A stretch of 64,000 nt of DNA. Source: CAWEBF01 sp963807235 (GTDB lineage Bacteria; Acidobacteriota; Vicinamibacteria; Vicinamibacterales; UBA2999). The stretch's first letter is position 1. Each line of letters starts with the position of its first letter. Shown piece after piece: positions 1-10,212 of the stretch. The position numbers were made by a program, and so were the translations under genes. The DNA lies in contig CAWEBF010000003.1 of assembly GCA_963807235.1 (NCBI GenBank), positions 138,462-202,461 on the forward strand. The letters are read 5' to 3'. The notes below the pieces were generated by a model. It was not told where the DNA came from and did no database searches. It was given only the letters and a program-made list of their open reading frames with translations.

Positions 1-78
1 CGGCCACTGCGCGTCCATCGACGGCGCGAACGCGAGACAAAAGGCGAGCGCGCCCCCGAACCTCTTCCACCCAATCAT
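1..78 (-). CDS. N-terminus of an exported protein, cut by the window edge
   Basis: On the minus strand an ATG at 78-76 opens a frame that stays open to base 1 (26 codons). The residues are MIGWKRFGGALAFCLAFAPS followed by MDAQWP: a basic start, a hydrophobic core and a likely signal-peptidase site after the Ala of MDA. Only the leader is in view, so the mature function cannot be judged. The QW/WP start of the mature part recalls the beta-propeller proteins downstream on the same strand, which begin with DWP or DWPQ, but that is only a hint. It lies upstream of the metallo-hydrolase gene in the same direction only if read across the edge; the spacer between them carries a heptamer array. Confidence 0.5.
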   Translation of the reverse strand, partial: MIGWKRFGGALAFCLAFAPSMDAQWP

Positions 79-102
79 TCGAAACCCCCTAGGTGCTTTT
101 AC

Positions 103-130
103 TGGAGCCTGGAGCCCGGAGCCCGGAGCC
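103..130. repeat. Heptamer array, (C/T)GGAGCC x4
   Basis: Four head-to-tail 7-bp units (TGGAGCC, TGGAGCC, CGGAGCC, CGGAGCC) fill most of the spacer between the truncated exported protein and the end of the metallo-hydrolase gene. The same unit family recurs at 25,873 and, inverted, at 17,182, 32,221 and 50,939. Confidence 0.85.
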
Positions 131-151
131 AGAACGTCTCTTGCCTTGCTC

Positions 152-1032
152 TCAATCGTAATACGCCGGCGACTTCTTCAGTCTTGCATTGGCCGCGAAG
201 TCGTGCTCGATCCACAGCGCGGCCTTCGTCGCCCGGAGGTACGCCTCGATGCGTTCGCGCGAGGCCGCCGACTGCGCCACGTTGAACTCGTTGTCGGGGG
301 GCGCCCGACGCAGCGTCCGCTCCGGAGGGTAGTGATACAGATCCCCGGCGATCACGAAGCGCCCTGTGGTGGCCAGGTTGAGCACCAGCACCTGATGGCC
401 CGGTGTATGCCCGGGCGCGGCCTTGATGATCACGCGGCCGTCGCCGAAAACGTCGTGTTCGTCGGCCTCGATGAACCGCACTCGCGGGCTTTTCTCGAGC
501 AGGTTGAAGAACGACGGGTTGACGCGCGGGTTGTTCGGCGTCCACATGAAGTCGCGTTCGGCACGCGGCGTCAGCCACGTCGATCCCGCGAAGGCGTTGA
601 GGTTGGCCGTGTGATCGATGTGCGCATGGGAGATCGCGACATAGGTGATCTCGGCCGGCGTGTAGCCGATCTGCGCGAGCTGGCTGTTCAGGGTGCGGGT
701 GACGACCGCGGCGACCGTCGGGTTCACGTTCGCCCGGGCGCCCTGAGGCTGTGCTTCGACCACGGCATCGGGAATGACGCCCACATCCCAGACCAGCGTG
801 CCCTTCGGGTGCGCGATCAGAAAGCAGGGCACCGGCATCCTGATCTCACCGGCTTCGGCCATCGTGATGTGATACCGCTCCACGCCCTCGCGGTTGGGCG
901 TCAGCATGCCGCAGTCGAGGACATAGAGGCGCGGCGTCGCAGGCGCCGGCGGCTTCGCCTGCGACCATGAGCGGCGATTGCGACGCCGACAGAGCACCCC
1001 AGCAGTGCAGCGAACTTCAACCACGAGTGCAT
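152..1032 (-). CDS. Exported metallo-beta-lactamase-fold hydrolase, AHL-lactonase-like (frameshifted)
   Basis: Zn-dependent hydrolase of the metallo-beta-lactamase superfamily, closest in pattern to N-acyl-homoserine lactonase-type proteins. The start MHSWLKFAALLGCSVGVAIA at 1032 is a clean signal peptide, so the enzyme probably works in the periplasm. The mature part has the metal motif HAHIDH, a later His in the GHTPGH segment and an Asp in the AGDLYH segment, all at family spacing. Leader and mature part lie in different frames; one base appears gained or lost near 955-975. It follows three beta-propeller genes on the same strand but is separated from them by a heptamer array. The AHL substrate is a family inference: the fold also covers other lactonases and esterases. 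Confidence 0.75.
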
Positions 1033-1044
1033 GCGGTCCTTGTT

Positions 1045-1079
1045 GGCCTTTAGCCTTTGGCCTTTGGCCTTTTGTGTTT
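1045..1079. repeat. Heptamer array, (G/A)GCCTTT x4 plus one diverged unit
   Basis: GGCCTTT, AGCCTTT, GGCCTTT, GGCCTTT and TGTGTTT follow one another in strict 7-bp register. They occupy the whole spacer between the end of a beta-propeller gene (1086) and the start of the metallo-hydrolase (1032), so they would sit in the hydrolase leader if the genes are co-transcribed. Confidence 0.85.
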
Positions 1080-1085
1080 TCTGCA

Positions 1086-2204
1086 CTACCCGAAGCAATA
1101 GACCACGCCGTCCGTGGATGCCACGACCACGCGGCCGCCGGCCAGCGCGGCCGACGACGTGATGCCGGACCCGGTGTCGAACTCCCACTGCTTGGCGCCC
1201 GTGGCGGCATCCAGCACGTAGAAGCGCCCGTCGCCGGACCCGATGTAGATCCGTCCGCCCGCGACGGCCGGCGACGCGTCGATGCGCGCACGCGTCTCGA
1301 AGGTCCACGCCTTCTTCCCGGACGCAGCGTCGATGGCGTGCACGATCTTGTCGCGGCCGCCCAGCACCACCCGTCCACCCACCACCGAGGCCGACGAGTA
1401 GAAGGGGAACTTGCGATCGGGGTTGGTATAGCGCCACAACACCTTGCGCGCCTTCAGGTCGATGGCGATGACGTCGTAGTCGAACGTCCCCACGTAGGCG
1501 CGGTCGCCCTCGATGACCGTGGACGCCCCGGTATAGGCGCCCGTCGGGACCTCGAAGACCTGCCGGCCGTCGGCCACGCGAATCGCGCGGAAGAGCCCGT
1601 CGCATCCGGCGATGTAAACGGTGTCGCCCACCACTGTCGGCGTGGCGTGCACCTGGCCCTTGGTCTCGAACTTCCACCGCACCGCACCCGTCTTCGCGTC
1701 GAGCGCGTAAAGGTGCGTGTCGTAGGAGCCGATGATGACGAGCCCGGCGGTGACGACGGGCGAGCCTTTGATCTCCGAGCCGGCTTTATAGGTCCAGACA
1801 GCCTTGCCGGTTTCGACGCTCACCCCGTGGACGAAGCCGTCGAGGTCGCCGAAATAGACCAGGCCACCGGACACGGCTGGTGAGGATTCGCCGCTCAGGT
1901 GCCCGCTGGCGTACTTCCAGCGCGGCTTGCCGGTGGCGAAGTCGATCGCGTGCAGCTCGCCGTTGCCGGCAACGACGTAAACGACGCCGGCCACCACGGC
2001 AGGCGACGAGTCAATCATGTCGCCCGTCTCGTGGCGCCACAGCACCTTCAGCGCAGCGGGCGGTGCGACGGGGGAGGTCCCCGTGAGGCGGGGCGTGCCG
2101 CGGAACTGCGGCCAGTCAGCGCTCGGCGGCGGAGCCTGGGCTGTCCCGCGCCCTATCGCTGCCACGAGCGCGGCAGCGACGACGAGCGCGCGTCGCGTCC
2201 GCAT
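1086..2204 (-). CDS. Exported PQQ-like beta-propeller protein
   Basis: Secreted propeller of the PQQ_2/BamB-like repeat class. The leader MRTRRALVVAAALVAAIGRG is followed by a mature protein starting ADWPQFRG. About seven repeats carry the recurring pattern of a variable blade, then A-I/L-D-x-x-T/S-G and W, for example DFATGKPRW, DAKTGAVRW and DAASGKKAW. ATG at 2204 is preferred over the GTG at 2210 because it has an AGGTG stretch upstream and starts directly with the basic leader. The upstream gene ends at 2211, so the two are translationally coupled. No catalytic residues of true PQQ dehydrogenases were seen; a structural, binding or assembly role is as likely as an enzyme. Confidence 0.8.
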   Translation of the reverse strand: MRTRRALVVAAALVAAIGRGTAQAPPPSADWPQFRGTPRLTGTSPVAPPAALKVLWRHETGDMIDSSPAVVAGVVYVVAGNGELHAIDFATGKPRWKYASGHLSGESSPAVSGGLVYFGDLDGFVHGVSVETGKAVWTYKAGSEIKGSPVVTAGLVIIGSYDTHLYALDAKTGAVRWKFETKGQVHATPTVVGDTVYIAGCDGLFRAIRVADGRQVFEVPTGAYTGASTVIEGDRAYVGTFDYDVIAIDLKARKVLWRYTNPDRKFPFYSSASVVGGRVVLGGRDKIVHAIDAASGKKAWTFETRARIDASPAVAGGRIYIGSGDGRFYVLDAATGAKQWEFDTGSGITSSAALAGGRVVVASTDGVVYCFG

Positions 2205-2210
2205 GGGCAC

Positions 2211-3659
2211 CTACTTGACCGCGAGCGAGTAGAGCTGGTTGCGATTGTTGATGATGATGGCGCCGTTGGCCGGTGTGATGGTGCCGTAGACGGCGCTGCC
2301 CATGTTCATCTCGGCCAGTACCTCCTTCTTCTTGCCGTGCACCAGCGCCACCACGTCGCCGTCCTCGTCGCCCAGGTACACGCGCCCGTCCACGACGAAG
2401 GGCGACCCCCACACCGCCGCCAGCATGTCGTGCACCCAGTACTCCTGACCGGTGTTTGCGTCGAAGCAGCGCAGGTAGCCGCTGAAATCGGCCACGTACA
2501 CCAGACCGTCGGCTACCGCGGCGGTCGAGATCATCCGGCGCACCTTGTCGTTGTGCCAGACCATCCCGGACTGGGTGATGTCGCCGCGTTTGGTCGCGTC
2601 GATGGCGTAGAAGTGCCCGACGCCCTCGCCGTGCTCGGGGTCCTGACCGTTGCCGATGTAGACACGGTCTCCGACGATCACCGGCGTGGCGATGACCTCG
2701 TTGCGCGTCCGCGGCCAGGTGGAATCCTTGGGGTTGGTGTCGAACTCCCACAGCTTCTTGCCGCTCAGCGCTTCGTAGCCACGCACCCAGCCGTCGCCCT
2801 GCGCCGACACCACCTGATCCACGCCGCCGATGCGGCCGACGGACGGTGTGGACCACTGGCCGTGCAGGATCTTCTCGCCGACCGAGTTGTCCTCCCACAC
2901 CAGCTTCCCGGTGTCCTTGTTAAGGGCGATGATCGACGGGGCCTTCGGTGAGGGAACGTTCACGTGGCTTTCGTCCTGCCCGTTCGACGTGCTGACGTAG
3001 AGCAGGTCCCCGAAGGCCACCGGCGAGGAGTTGGACAGGTTGTGCGGATAGGCGCCCACTTCCTCCATCATGTCGAAGGCCCAGATCACGTCGGCGTCGG
3101 TGGCGCCCGTGAGCTTCTCGTCCTTGACGCCGTCGTTCTCGTTGTCACGGAACCCCTGGATGTCGACGCAAAACACCACGCCGCGATTGCTCACGTAGTA
3201 CAGCCGTTCGCCGATCACCAGCGGGGAGGACGCCACGCCCTGGAACGGCCAGTCGTTGGCGCGGCCTGATTCCAGCTTCGCGTGCGCGTGCTGCCACAGG
3301 AACTCGCCGGTCGCCTCGCGGAACGCCATCAGCACCCCGCGATCGCCGCCCTGCTTCGGGTCGCGCATCAGCTCGTTGTTGGTGCCCACGAACACCATGC
3401 CGCCCGCCACGACGGGGTTGCCGTAGCTCTGCGAGCCCAGGTCGGCCACCCACTTCACGTTCTTCTTGGTCTTCACGTCCCAGTCGAGGGGCAGCCCCTT
3501 CATCGACGACACCATGTTGCGGCTGGGCGTGCCGCCCCACATGGGCCAGTCGCTGCCGGTGGATTGCGCCTGCACCGCCACGGCGCCGGCGAGCGCCGCG
3601 CCGCACAGCGCGACGGCCACGAGGCGCGCCCGAAGAGTTCCCTGGATCCGATGGGTCAT
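2211..3659 (-). CDS. Exported PQQ-like beta-propeller protein
   Basis: 482-residue exported propeller. The leader is MTHRIQGTLRARLVAVALCG with the cleavage site near QAQSTG, and the mature part starts SDWPMWGG. Blades end with motifs such as REATGEFLW, NKDTGKLVWED, DANTGQEYW and LSGKKLW, the usual quinoprotein-alcohol-dehydrogenase-like repeat. Its stop abuts the next gene, and 13 bp separate it from the gene before, so this is the middle member of a three-propeller operon (5900 to 1086). The three are related in architecture but far from identical, which suggests old paralogs rather than a recent tandem duplication. No substrate can be assigned. Confidence 0.8.
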   Translation of the reverse strand: MTHRIQGTLRARLVAVALCGAALAGAVAVQAQSTGSDWPMWGGTPSRNMVSSMKGLPLDWDVKTKKNVKWVADLGSQSYGNPVVAGGMVFVGTNNELMRDPKQGGDRGVLMAFREATGEFLWQHAHAKLESGRANDWPFQGVASSPLVIGERLYYVSNRGVVFCVDIQGFRDNENDGVKDEKLTGATDADVIWAFDMMEEVGAYPHNLSNSSPVAFGDLLYVSTSNGQDESHVNVPSPKAPSIIALNKDTGKLVWEDNSVGEKILHGQWSTPSVGRIGGVDQVVSAQGDGWVRGYEALSGKKLWEFDTNPKDSTWPRTRNEVIATPVIVGDRVYIGNGQDPEHGEGVGHFYAIDATKRGDITQSGMVWHNDKVRRMISTAAVADGLVYVADFSGYLRCFDANTGQEYWVHDMLAAVWGSPFVVDGRVYLGDEDGDVVALVHGKKKEVLAEMNMGSAVYGTITPANGAIIINNRNQLYSLAVK

Positions 3660-3672
3660 GGCTGGTTCGTCC

Positions 3673-5900
3673 TCAATTCGCCGACAGCTGGAAGTTGTCG
3701 AGCATCGCGCCGAACTGGGCGTCGATGAACAAGCCTGGGGCTCCCTCGCGGTTGCCGTTCGGCTCCACTTTTTCGATCGTCCACGCGGCCGGTTCGGGCT
3801 GGCCGACGGCCCACGCCTTGCCCTGCGCGCGCACCGAGCCGTTTGCCAGGTTCTCGACGCGCAGCTTCAGGCGGTACCACGTGTCCGGCTTCCACTCGAA
3901 CGGCACGGTGACGGTCCGCGTGGTCTCGGGCTCCCAGGCTTCGATCTTCAGCCTCTGGGCGTTCCCGTAGAGCACCAGCGAATACCGCTGCGCCGTAATC
4001 CCGACGTCGCCCTGCTGGCGCCTGCGTGTGGCCGCGCGCACGTCGGCCTGGAAGCTGTAGTTCGACCAGTTCGTCGGCCCGATGAACGCGCGAATCCGCT
4101 TGAAGATGGTTTCGTCGGGCGCCTTCTGCAGCACCTTCTGGCCGTCGAGCGTCGTGACGGCGATTTTGCCGGCCACGGCGTTGACCCACCCCGGGGGCGC
4201 CGCGCCGTCGGCATAGGAGTCGAAGCCCTCGGTCCAGGGCAGGGGGCGCACCACGCGCGCCCGAGCCTGACCGGTCACGCTGCCCACCGTGGCCTTGATC
4301 AGCCCCGCCTGCTCGACTGGGTCGGCGGCCACGGTGAACGTGCCGTCGGCCAGCGTGCCCTTCAGGCCCTCCAGAGCCCAGACGGCCTTGTCCTCACGCA
4401 GGAAACGGCCCTTGTCGTCGAAGAGGCGCGCCTTCAATTGAACCGTCTGGCCAGGCGTGAGCACCAACTCCGTGGGGGCCACCTGGACGTGCGCGGGCGC
4501 GCCCGTGCCTGTTTCGGCAGGGGTGTTCACGGCGAGACCGGTGGGGTTGGTCGCCCGCCGCGCGCCGATCGCGTAGACGGCATCGCTCGACACGAAGAAG
4601 ATGCGTCCGCGCGAGACCGCCGCCCCGGCGAGCACCTGCTCGGGGGTGCCCTCGGAGCCGCAACAGCTGGCGACGCTGTTCGGCAGCTCCACGGAGCTCA
4701 GGATGTCTCCCTTGGTGGCGCTGGGGCGCACGATGAAGAACCTGCCGCCGTCGGTGCCCACGTAGATCTTGCCGTCGGCCAGGACCGGCGGGGCCTTCTG
4801 CGCGGAGCTGAGGGGCAGCGTCCACAGCTCCTTGCCCGTTGCGATGTCGTAGGCGTGCATGGTGGACCCGGCGTCGATCTGGTACACCCGGGTCCCGTCG
4901 ATGACCGGCGACGAGAACGCGAACTCCGTGCCCTTGACCGCCCACCTGGTGGTCTTGATGTCGCCTGTGGCCGAGCCGTCGAGCGCCGCAATCAGTCCCA
5001 GCTCGTTGACGTCGATGTTCTCGTCGCCGTGCGACACGATGACCGTGTTGTCCTTCACCACCGCGCCCGTGTTGATGGCGCGCTTGGCGGCCACGAAGCT
5101 CCACACCTTCTCTCCGGTCTGCGGCTTGATGGCGTGGATGGCGCCGTCGCCCAGGCCCGCGATCAGCAGCCGCAGGCCGTTGATGGTGGCGATCATCGGC
5201 GCGGCGTAGGCGGTGTCGTACGGCCGGCCGCCGGGGTTCGCCACGTACATGACGTCGCCGGTGCGTTTGTCGAGGGCGATGAAGCGATGGCTGCGGTTGG
5301 CGCTGGTGCCCCAATTCGACACGGCCGCACTCACAATCACCAGGTCGCCGTCGACGAGCGGGCTCATCGTGCGGCCGCCGTGCGTGGTGAAGGCGGCGAA
5401 TTCCTCGCCGAACGATCGCTTCCACAAGGGCTTGCCGTCGCGGCTGAGCGCGATCACCTCGGCACCGCCGCTGAGCGCATACACGTTGCCAGTTTCAGGA
5501 TCGATGGCCGGGGAGGCCCAGCCCGACGCGATGCGTCGGCACGTCGCTTTGGAACAGGTTGAACCGGTATTCCCAGACCATCTTGCCGGTGTCGGCGTCC
5601 AACGCCATCACGCGTTCGCGCAGGTCCATGCCGCGGCCCGCGGGGTTCTGCAGGTAGACGCGGTTCCCCATCACCACGGGCGCCGAGCGGCCGCCGTAGG
5701 GCGCCCGCCACAGCATGCCGTCGCCGTTCAGCGCCCACTTGTCCAAAAGCCCGGTTTCGAGCGACACACCGTCGCGGTTTGGCCCGCGCGCCTCCGGCCA
5801 GTCGCCGATCGGCACGCGTCGTGGTCCCTGCGCCGCCAGCGGCAGCGCGACCAATTCCAACGGCCAGCACAAGCAGGCTCTTCTTCCACGTCTTGACCAT
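3673..5900 (-). CDS. Exported PQQ-like propeller with C-terminal jelly-roll-like domain (two frameshifts)
   Basis: First gene of the propeller operon. The leader starts MVKTWKKSLLVLAV at 5900, changes frame near 5855, continues as LVALPLAAQG and the mature part DWPEARGPNRDGVS, then changes frame again near 5500-5530 before NVYALSGGAEV. Propeller repeats cover the first two thirds. The last ~190 residues are different: TEGFDSYADGAAPPGW at the start, WYRLKLRVENL and GLFIDAQFGAMLDNFQL at the end. That pattern resembles the laminin-G/3-keto-disaccharide-hydrolase type beta-sandwich. A short bacterial Ig-like stretch (APAHVQVAPTELVLTPGQ) lies between. The domain mix suggests binding to a polymer or sugar, which is inference. 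The frame changes are probably sequence errors. Confidence 0.75.
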
Positions 5901-6012
5901 GGCAAGGAGATCATAAGCGAGTGGCCAGGTTCCGGGTATGGCCACAGTCGGGGCATAATTCCCGGTGCCAACCCTCCAGGAACGATCACCCCTTTTACAC
6001 GGACGGATCCAC

Positions 6013-8138
6013 GTGAGACACGCCCTTGTGACCGGCCTGACGGCCGCTATCGTGACGGCCCTTGGTGTGGCCGACGCCTTCTCCCAGGCGCCGGCGGCCA
6101 CCATTCAACTGCCCACCGTGGTCGTGACGGCCCAGAAAGAGCCCGCCGACCTGGCGAAGCTGCCCGTCAGCGTGACAGCAGTGCCCAAGAGCACGCTGAT
6201 GAACGCCGGTGTGACCGTCGTGAGCGAGGCCGGGCAGTACTCCCCGAACACGTTCTTTACGGAGTTCACCGCACGAAAGCTCAGCAACGCGCGATATCGG
6301 GGCATCGGCTCCAGCCCGGCCAACCCCGGCGTGACGACGTATTTCGACGGCGTGCCGCAGCTCAACGCCAACACCTCCAGCATCGACCTGCTGGACGTCG
6401 AGCAGGTGGAGTTCGTGCGCGGGCCGCAGAGCGCGCTCTTCGGCCGCAACACGCTCGGCGGGCTGGTGAACATCGTGTCGTCGCGCCCATCGCTGTCCAC
6501 GTGGACCGGCAGCTTCTCCGCGCCCTTTGCCAACGCGGGCGCGAAGGAGATTCGGGCCAGCGCCGGGGGGCCCGTGGTGTCCGGGAGGGTGGGGGCCGCG
6601 GTGTCCCTGGTCTACGGTCAGCGTGACGGCTTCACGACCAACGCGATCACTGGAAACGATCTCGATAGCCGGGAAGCCTTCTCCGCCAAGGGGCAGCTGC
6701 TGTGGACGCCGGCGGCCAACTGGGAGACCCGGGTCATTCTGAACGGGGAACGCGCGCGCGATGGCGACTATGCCTTGAACGACCTCGGCGCGCTGAGGTC
6801 CCGGCCGTTCACCGCCGCTCGCGATTTCGAGGGGTATACCCACCGGGATCTCTTCGGGACGACGATCCTGAACCGGCGGGAGGGCGGCCGCATCGCGCTC
6901 ACCACGACCACGGGCTTCGTGTCGTGGAAGACCGAGGACGCGACCGATTTGGACTACACGCCATTGCCGCTCCTGCGGCGCAACAACGCCGAGGAGGCGT
7001 TCCAATTCACGCAGGAAGTGCGCGTGGCTTCCGCGGCCAACGCGCCGGTGCAGCTCTCCGACTCCCTCGCGCTTCGCTGGCAGGCCGGGGTCTTCTTCTT
7101 CACGCAGAACTACGAGCAGAACGCGGTCAACAGCTTCGCGCCGTTCCTGCTGTCGCCGTTCATTCCGTTCGCCGTCACCCAGCAGTCGCCGTTGTCCACG
7201 CTGGACGACGTGGGCATCGGGCTGTTCGGCCAGGGGACGCTGGCGCTCAGCGAGCAGGTGGACCTGACGGCCGGGTTGCGGTTCGACCACGAGCAGAAAG
7301 AGGGCGTGCTGACGACGTCGTTCTCGCCACAGATTGCCGCGGCCACGAACGTGTCGGCGGAAGAGGGCTTCTCCAATGTCTCGCCGCAGGTCTCGGTGGC
7401 GTATCGGCCCGACAGCCGCGTGACCGTCTACGCCGGCACTTCGCGGGGATTCAAGGCGGGCGGCTTCAACCCCGCGTCGCCGCCGGGCAGCGAGATCTAC
7501 GGCCAGGAGCTGACCTGGCACCTGGAGGGGGGCGTGAAGACGGTGCTCATGAACGGGCGCCTCGCGTTGAACGCCGCCGTGTTCACGATCGACTGGGCCG
7601 ACATGCAGTTGAACAGGCCGAACCTGCTCGTCCAGGCCAGTTCTATATTGCCAACGTGGGAGGCGCCGCCAGCCGGGGCGTGGAGTTCGAGGCGCAGGCC
7701 CGCTTGGCGCCCATGGTGGACGTGTTCGGCTCGCTGGGTTACACGCGGGCGCGATTCGATGACGACAGCACGTCGAGCGGCGTGCCTGTGGGAGGCAACG
7801 ACATCCCCAACACACCGACAGCCACCGCATCCGTCGGCACACAGATCAGCAGACGAATCGCGTCGGACGTCGAGCTCTTCGGCCGTGCCGAACTCGTGTC
7901 CTACGGCTCATTCAAGTACGACGACCTCAACCTCGAAGGTCAGGATGCCTACGCGCTCACGAACTTCCGGTTCGGTGCCCGCCACCGGTTCGTGTTCGCG
8001 GAGGCCTGGATCCGCAACGCGTTCGATACGCGCTACATCCCGGTGGCCTTTGCCTACGGCCCGCTGGCGCCATCGGGGTACATCGGCGAACTGGGCAGGC
8101 CGAGGACGTTTGGGGTGACGGCGGGGGTGACGTTCTAG
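6013..8138 (+). CDS. TonB-dependent outer-membrane receptor (one frameshift)
   Basis: Outer-membrane receptor that imports ligands with TonB energy. GTG at 6013 opens the leader RHALVTGLTAAIVTALGVAD, then the TonB-box-like segment LPTVVVTAQK and a plug domain with VEFVRGPQSALFGRNTLGG, the classic plug signature. A beta-barrel follows, and the protein ends in GVTAGVTF with the terminal Phe expected by the BAM machinery. The frame breaks near 7635-7650 and continues as YIANVGGAASRGVEF. Length is about 708 residues, normal for the family. It is divergent from the propeller operon across ~110 bp, so shared control is possible. Substrate is unknown; no siderophore-specific feature was seen. Confidence 0.85.
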
Positions 8139-8185
8139 TTCGTGGTTCGTGGTTCGTAGTTCGTAGTTCGTAGTTCGTAGTTAGT
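8137..8185. repeat. Heptamer array, (A/G)GTTCGT x6 plus AGTTAGT
   Basis: Seven consecutive 7-bp units start inside the stop region of the TonB receptor and run to 8185, where they decay into AGT triplets. The unit family returns at 18,612 and as its complement at 12,485 and 18,658. Confidence 0.9.
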
Positions 8186-8194
8186 AGTAGTAGG

Positions 8195-8210
8195 CTCCGG
8201 GGAACCGGAG
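8195..8210 (+). promoter_or_regulatory. Small hairpin that contains the ribosome-binding site of the kinase gene
   Basis: CTCCGG (8195-8200) and CCGGAG (8205-8210) pair around a GGAA tetraloop of the GNRA class. The GGAG at 8207-8210 is the only Shine-Dalgarno-like sequence before the ATG at 8216, so it would be buried in the stem. Low translation or regulated unfolding is possible; this is inference from sequence only. Confidence 0.4.
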
Positions 8211-8215
8211 TCGTC

Positions 8216-10198
8216 ATGGATCCGAACAGCGACACCACTGCAACGGGATCCTCCGAGACGCGTGCGTCCGAGCCGCGGTTCATCGGACGCTACCGTGTCA
8301 AAGGGCTGCTCGGGAGCGGCGGCATGGGCCAGGTGTACCTGGCCCACGATCCGATGCTCGATCGGGAAATCGCCGTCAAGTTGATCGGCAGCGGAATCGA
8401 CGACGCCGACGCGCGTCGCCGTCTGGTCCAGGAGGCCCGTGCCGCAGGACGCCTGCGACATCCGAACATCGTCACCATCTTCGACGCCGGCGAGCACGAC
8501 GGCAGCCCGTACATCGCGATGGAGCACGTCGGCGGCGAGACGCTCCGCCGTCTGATTCGACGCCGCGCCGACCTGTCGCTCGCGCGTCGGCTGCAGCTGA
8601 TCGAGGGCGCATGTGCGGGCTTGGCTCACGCCCACCGCGCCAACGTGGTGCACCTGGACATCAAGCCGGACAACCTGATGCTGGACGGCGACGGCGTGTT
8701 GAAGGTTCTGGACTTCGGCATCGCCCGCGTGCTGCAGAACGACGCGCTGATGACGATGCACCTGGCCGGCACGCTCATGTACATGTCCCCGGAGCAGGTG
8801 AGCGGCGGCCCGCTCGATCGGCGCAGCGACGTGTTCTCCCTTGGCTGTTCGCTGTTCGAGCTCGTGACGTACGAGCCGGCGTATGCCGGGAGCCCCGCCG
8901 CGCTTGCCAACCGAATCGCCTCCGGACCCGTTCCGCGCCTGGTGGAGGCGCTGCCCGCAGTTGATCCGAGGCTCGACGCGCTGGTCGGCCGCGCCATGTC
9001 GCTCGACCCGGGCGATCGGTTCGACGATCTCGACGAGCTTGGGGAGGCGCTGGCCCGGCTGCGACTGGAGTTCGATTCCGGGCTGGAGCCGATGCGGTTC
9101 GCGGTTTCGCTCCCTTCTTCGACGCCGCGCTCTGACGTGCGGGCCGCGAGCAGCAGAGCGTGGCCACATCGCGGTGTGGTCATCGGCATCGGCGCCATGG
9201 CCACGTTGGCAATCGCATTCGCCGTGTGGATGGCACAACCGGCCGCGCCGCCGCGCGCGCTGCCCGAGACGGGCGCGGTTGCCCCGAGCGCACCGACCGT
9301 TCGAGAGGCACAACCGACGCCTTCGCCACGGACAGCCGCATCGGCACCGCTCGTGAGTCCTTCGACACCCCGTTCGCCTACCGATCGCACGGCAATCGTC
9401 GCTTCGTCTGTGGAAACCCCGCGCGAGGAAGTGTGGCGCCGGCTGGCGCGTGGCGATCGCGCAGGCGTTGCGGAACTGCTCCGCGCGATCGAGCGCGAGG
9501 AGCCCGCTCCTCGCATCGCCTACGAGGTGCTGGAGGCGGTACGTCCCGCCGCACAGCAGGCTCGAAACGAGGCCGCGAGCTCCCCCGCGCAGCGCGAATC
9601 CGCAGCCTACCGGTCCGCCGAGGCAAGCGTTGCCCGTTCGAACGAGCTGGCGCAGGGCCGCCAGCCAATCGAAGCACTGGCGACCATCTGGCTGGCGCTG
9701 GATCAATATGCCAGGGCGGCGTCAGACGCCAGGGAAAACATGCCCCTCACGCCCGCCCAACCACCGGCGCCGCTGCCGGAGGTGACTCGAGGTGTGGCGC
9801 CACAACCCGCGAGTGCGGATGGTTCGCGGTCGGCGGCCGATACCGCCGTAGCCAGCAGCGCTCCCAGCGAGAGCGACAACGTCCTGACCGCACTGCGGCG
9901 GTATCACCAGGCATATACGGCGCGGGATGCGCAGGCCGTGCAGCAGATGTATCCGGCGCTGGGATCGGAGCAGGTCGAGCAGCTGCGAAAGAGTTTCGAG
10001 GCCGTGACGGCCTACGAGATCGACCTGCGGCAGCCTCGCGTCGAGGTTAGCGGCAACACCGCGACGGTCCGCGCGCTTGTGGCCAGGCGCGTCGTCCCGC
10101 GAGTGGGGCGACCAGTGACGAGCGAAGTCAATACGGAGTTCACTCTTCAGCGCGATGCGCGAGGGTGGCTCATCGTCGCCGTGACCGCGCGACCCTGA
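8216..10198 (+). CDS. Transmembrane Ser/Thr protein kinase with C-terminal NTF2-like domain
   Basis: PknB-type kinase, 660 residues. The catalytic domain (about 25-285) has the glycine loop LLGSGGMGQVYLAHD, the lysine in AVKLIG, the catalytic loop HLDIKPDN and DFGIA, then MSPEQ and SDVFSLGC. The usual HRD is HLD here, making it a non-RD kinase. A single membrane segment (VVIGIGAMATLAIAFAVWMA, ~322-341) separates a Pro/Ala/Thr-rich linker and an extracytoplasmic part. The last ~100 residues (LRRYHQAYTARDAQAVQQMY to WLIVAVTARP) look like a SnoaL/NTF2-type cone fold, a common sensor or spacer module in acidobacterial kinases. No frameshift. It converges with the next gene. Confidence 0.9.
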   Translation: MDPNSDTTATGSSETRASEPRFIGRYRVKGLLGSGGMGQVYLAHDPMLDREIAVKLIGSGIDDADARRRLVQEARAAGRLRHPNIVTIFDAGEHDGSPYIAMEHVGGETLRRLIRRRADLSLARRLQLIEGACAGLAHAHRANVVHLDIKPDNLMLDGDGVLKVLDFGIARVLQNDALMTMHLAGTLMYMSPEQVSGGPLDRRSDVFSLGCSLFELVTYEPAYAGSPAALANRIASGPVPRLVEALPAVDPRLDALVGRAMSLDPGDRFDDLDELGEALARLRLEFDSGLEPMRFAVSLPSSTPRSDVRAASSRAWPHRGVVIGIGAMATLAIAFAVWMAQPAAPPRALPETGAVAPSAPTVREAQPTPSPRTAASAPLVSPSTPRSPTDRTAIVASSVETPREEVWRRLARGDRAGVAELLRAIEREEPAPRIAYEVLEAVRPAAQQARNEAASSPAQRESAAYRSAEASVARSNELAQGRQPIEALATIWLALDQYARAASDARENMPLTPAQPPAPLPEVTRGVAPQPASADGSRSAADTAVASSAPSESDNVLTALRRYHQAYTARDAQAVQQMYPALGSEQVEQLRKSFEAVTAYEIDLRQPRVEVSGNTATVRALVARRVVPRVGRPVTSEVNTEFTLQRDARGWLIVAVTARP

Positions 10199-10212
10199 CG
10201 AGTGCCGTCGAC

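Noticed and set aside
103..130. Short tandem repeats as a possible CRISPR array
   Set aside because: Units are 7 bp with no spacers and no cas genes are present.
3466..5562. A 698-codon plus-strand frame across the propeller operon
   Set aside because: Antisense to a well-supported propeller gene; composition is typical of shadow frames.
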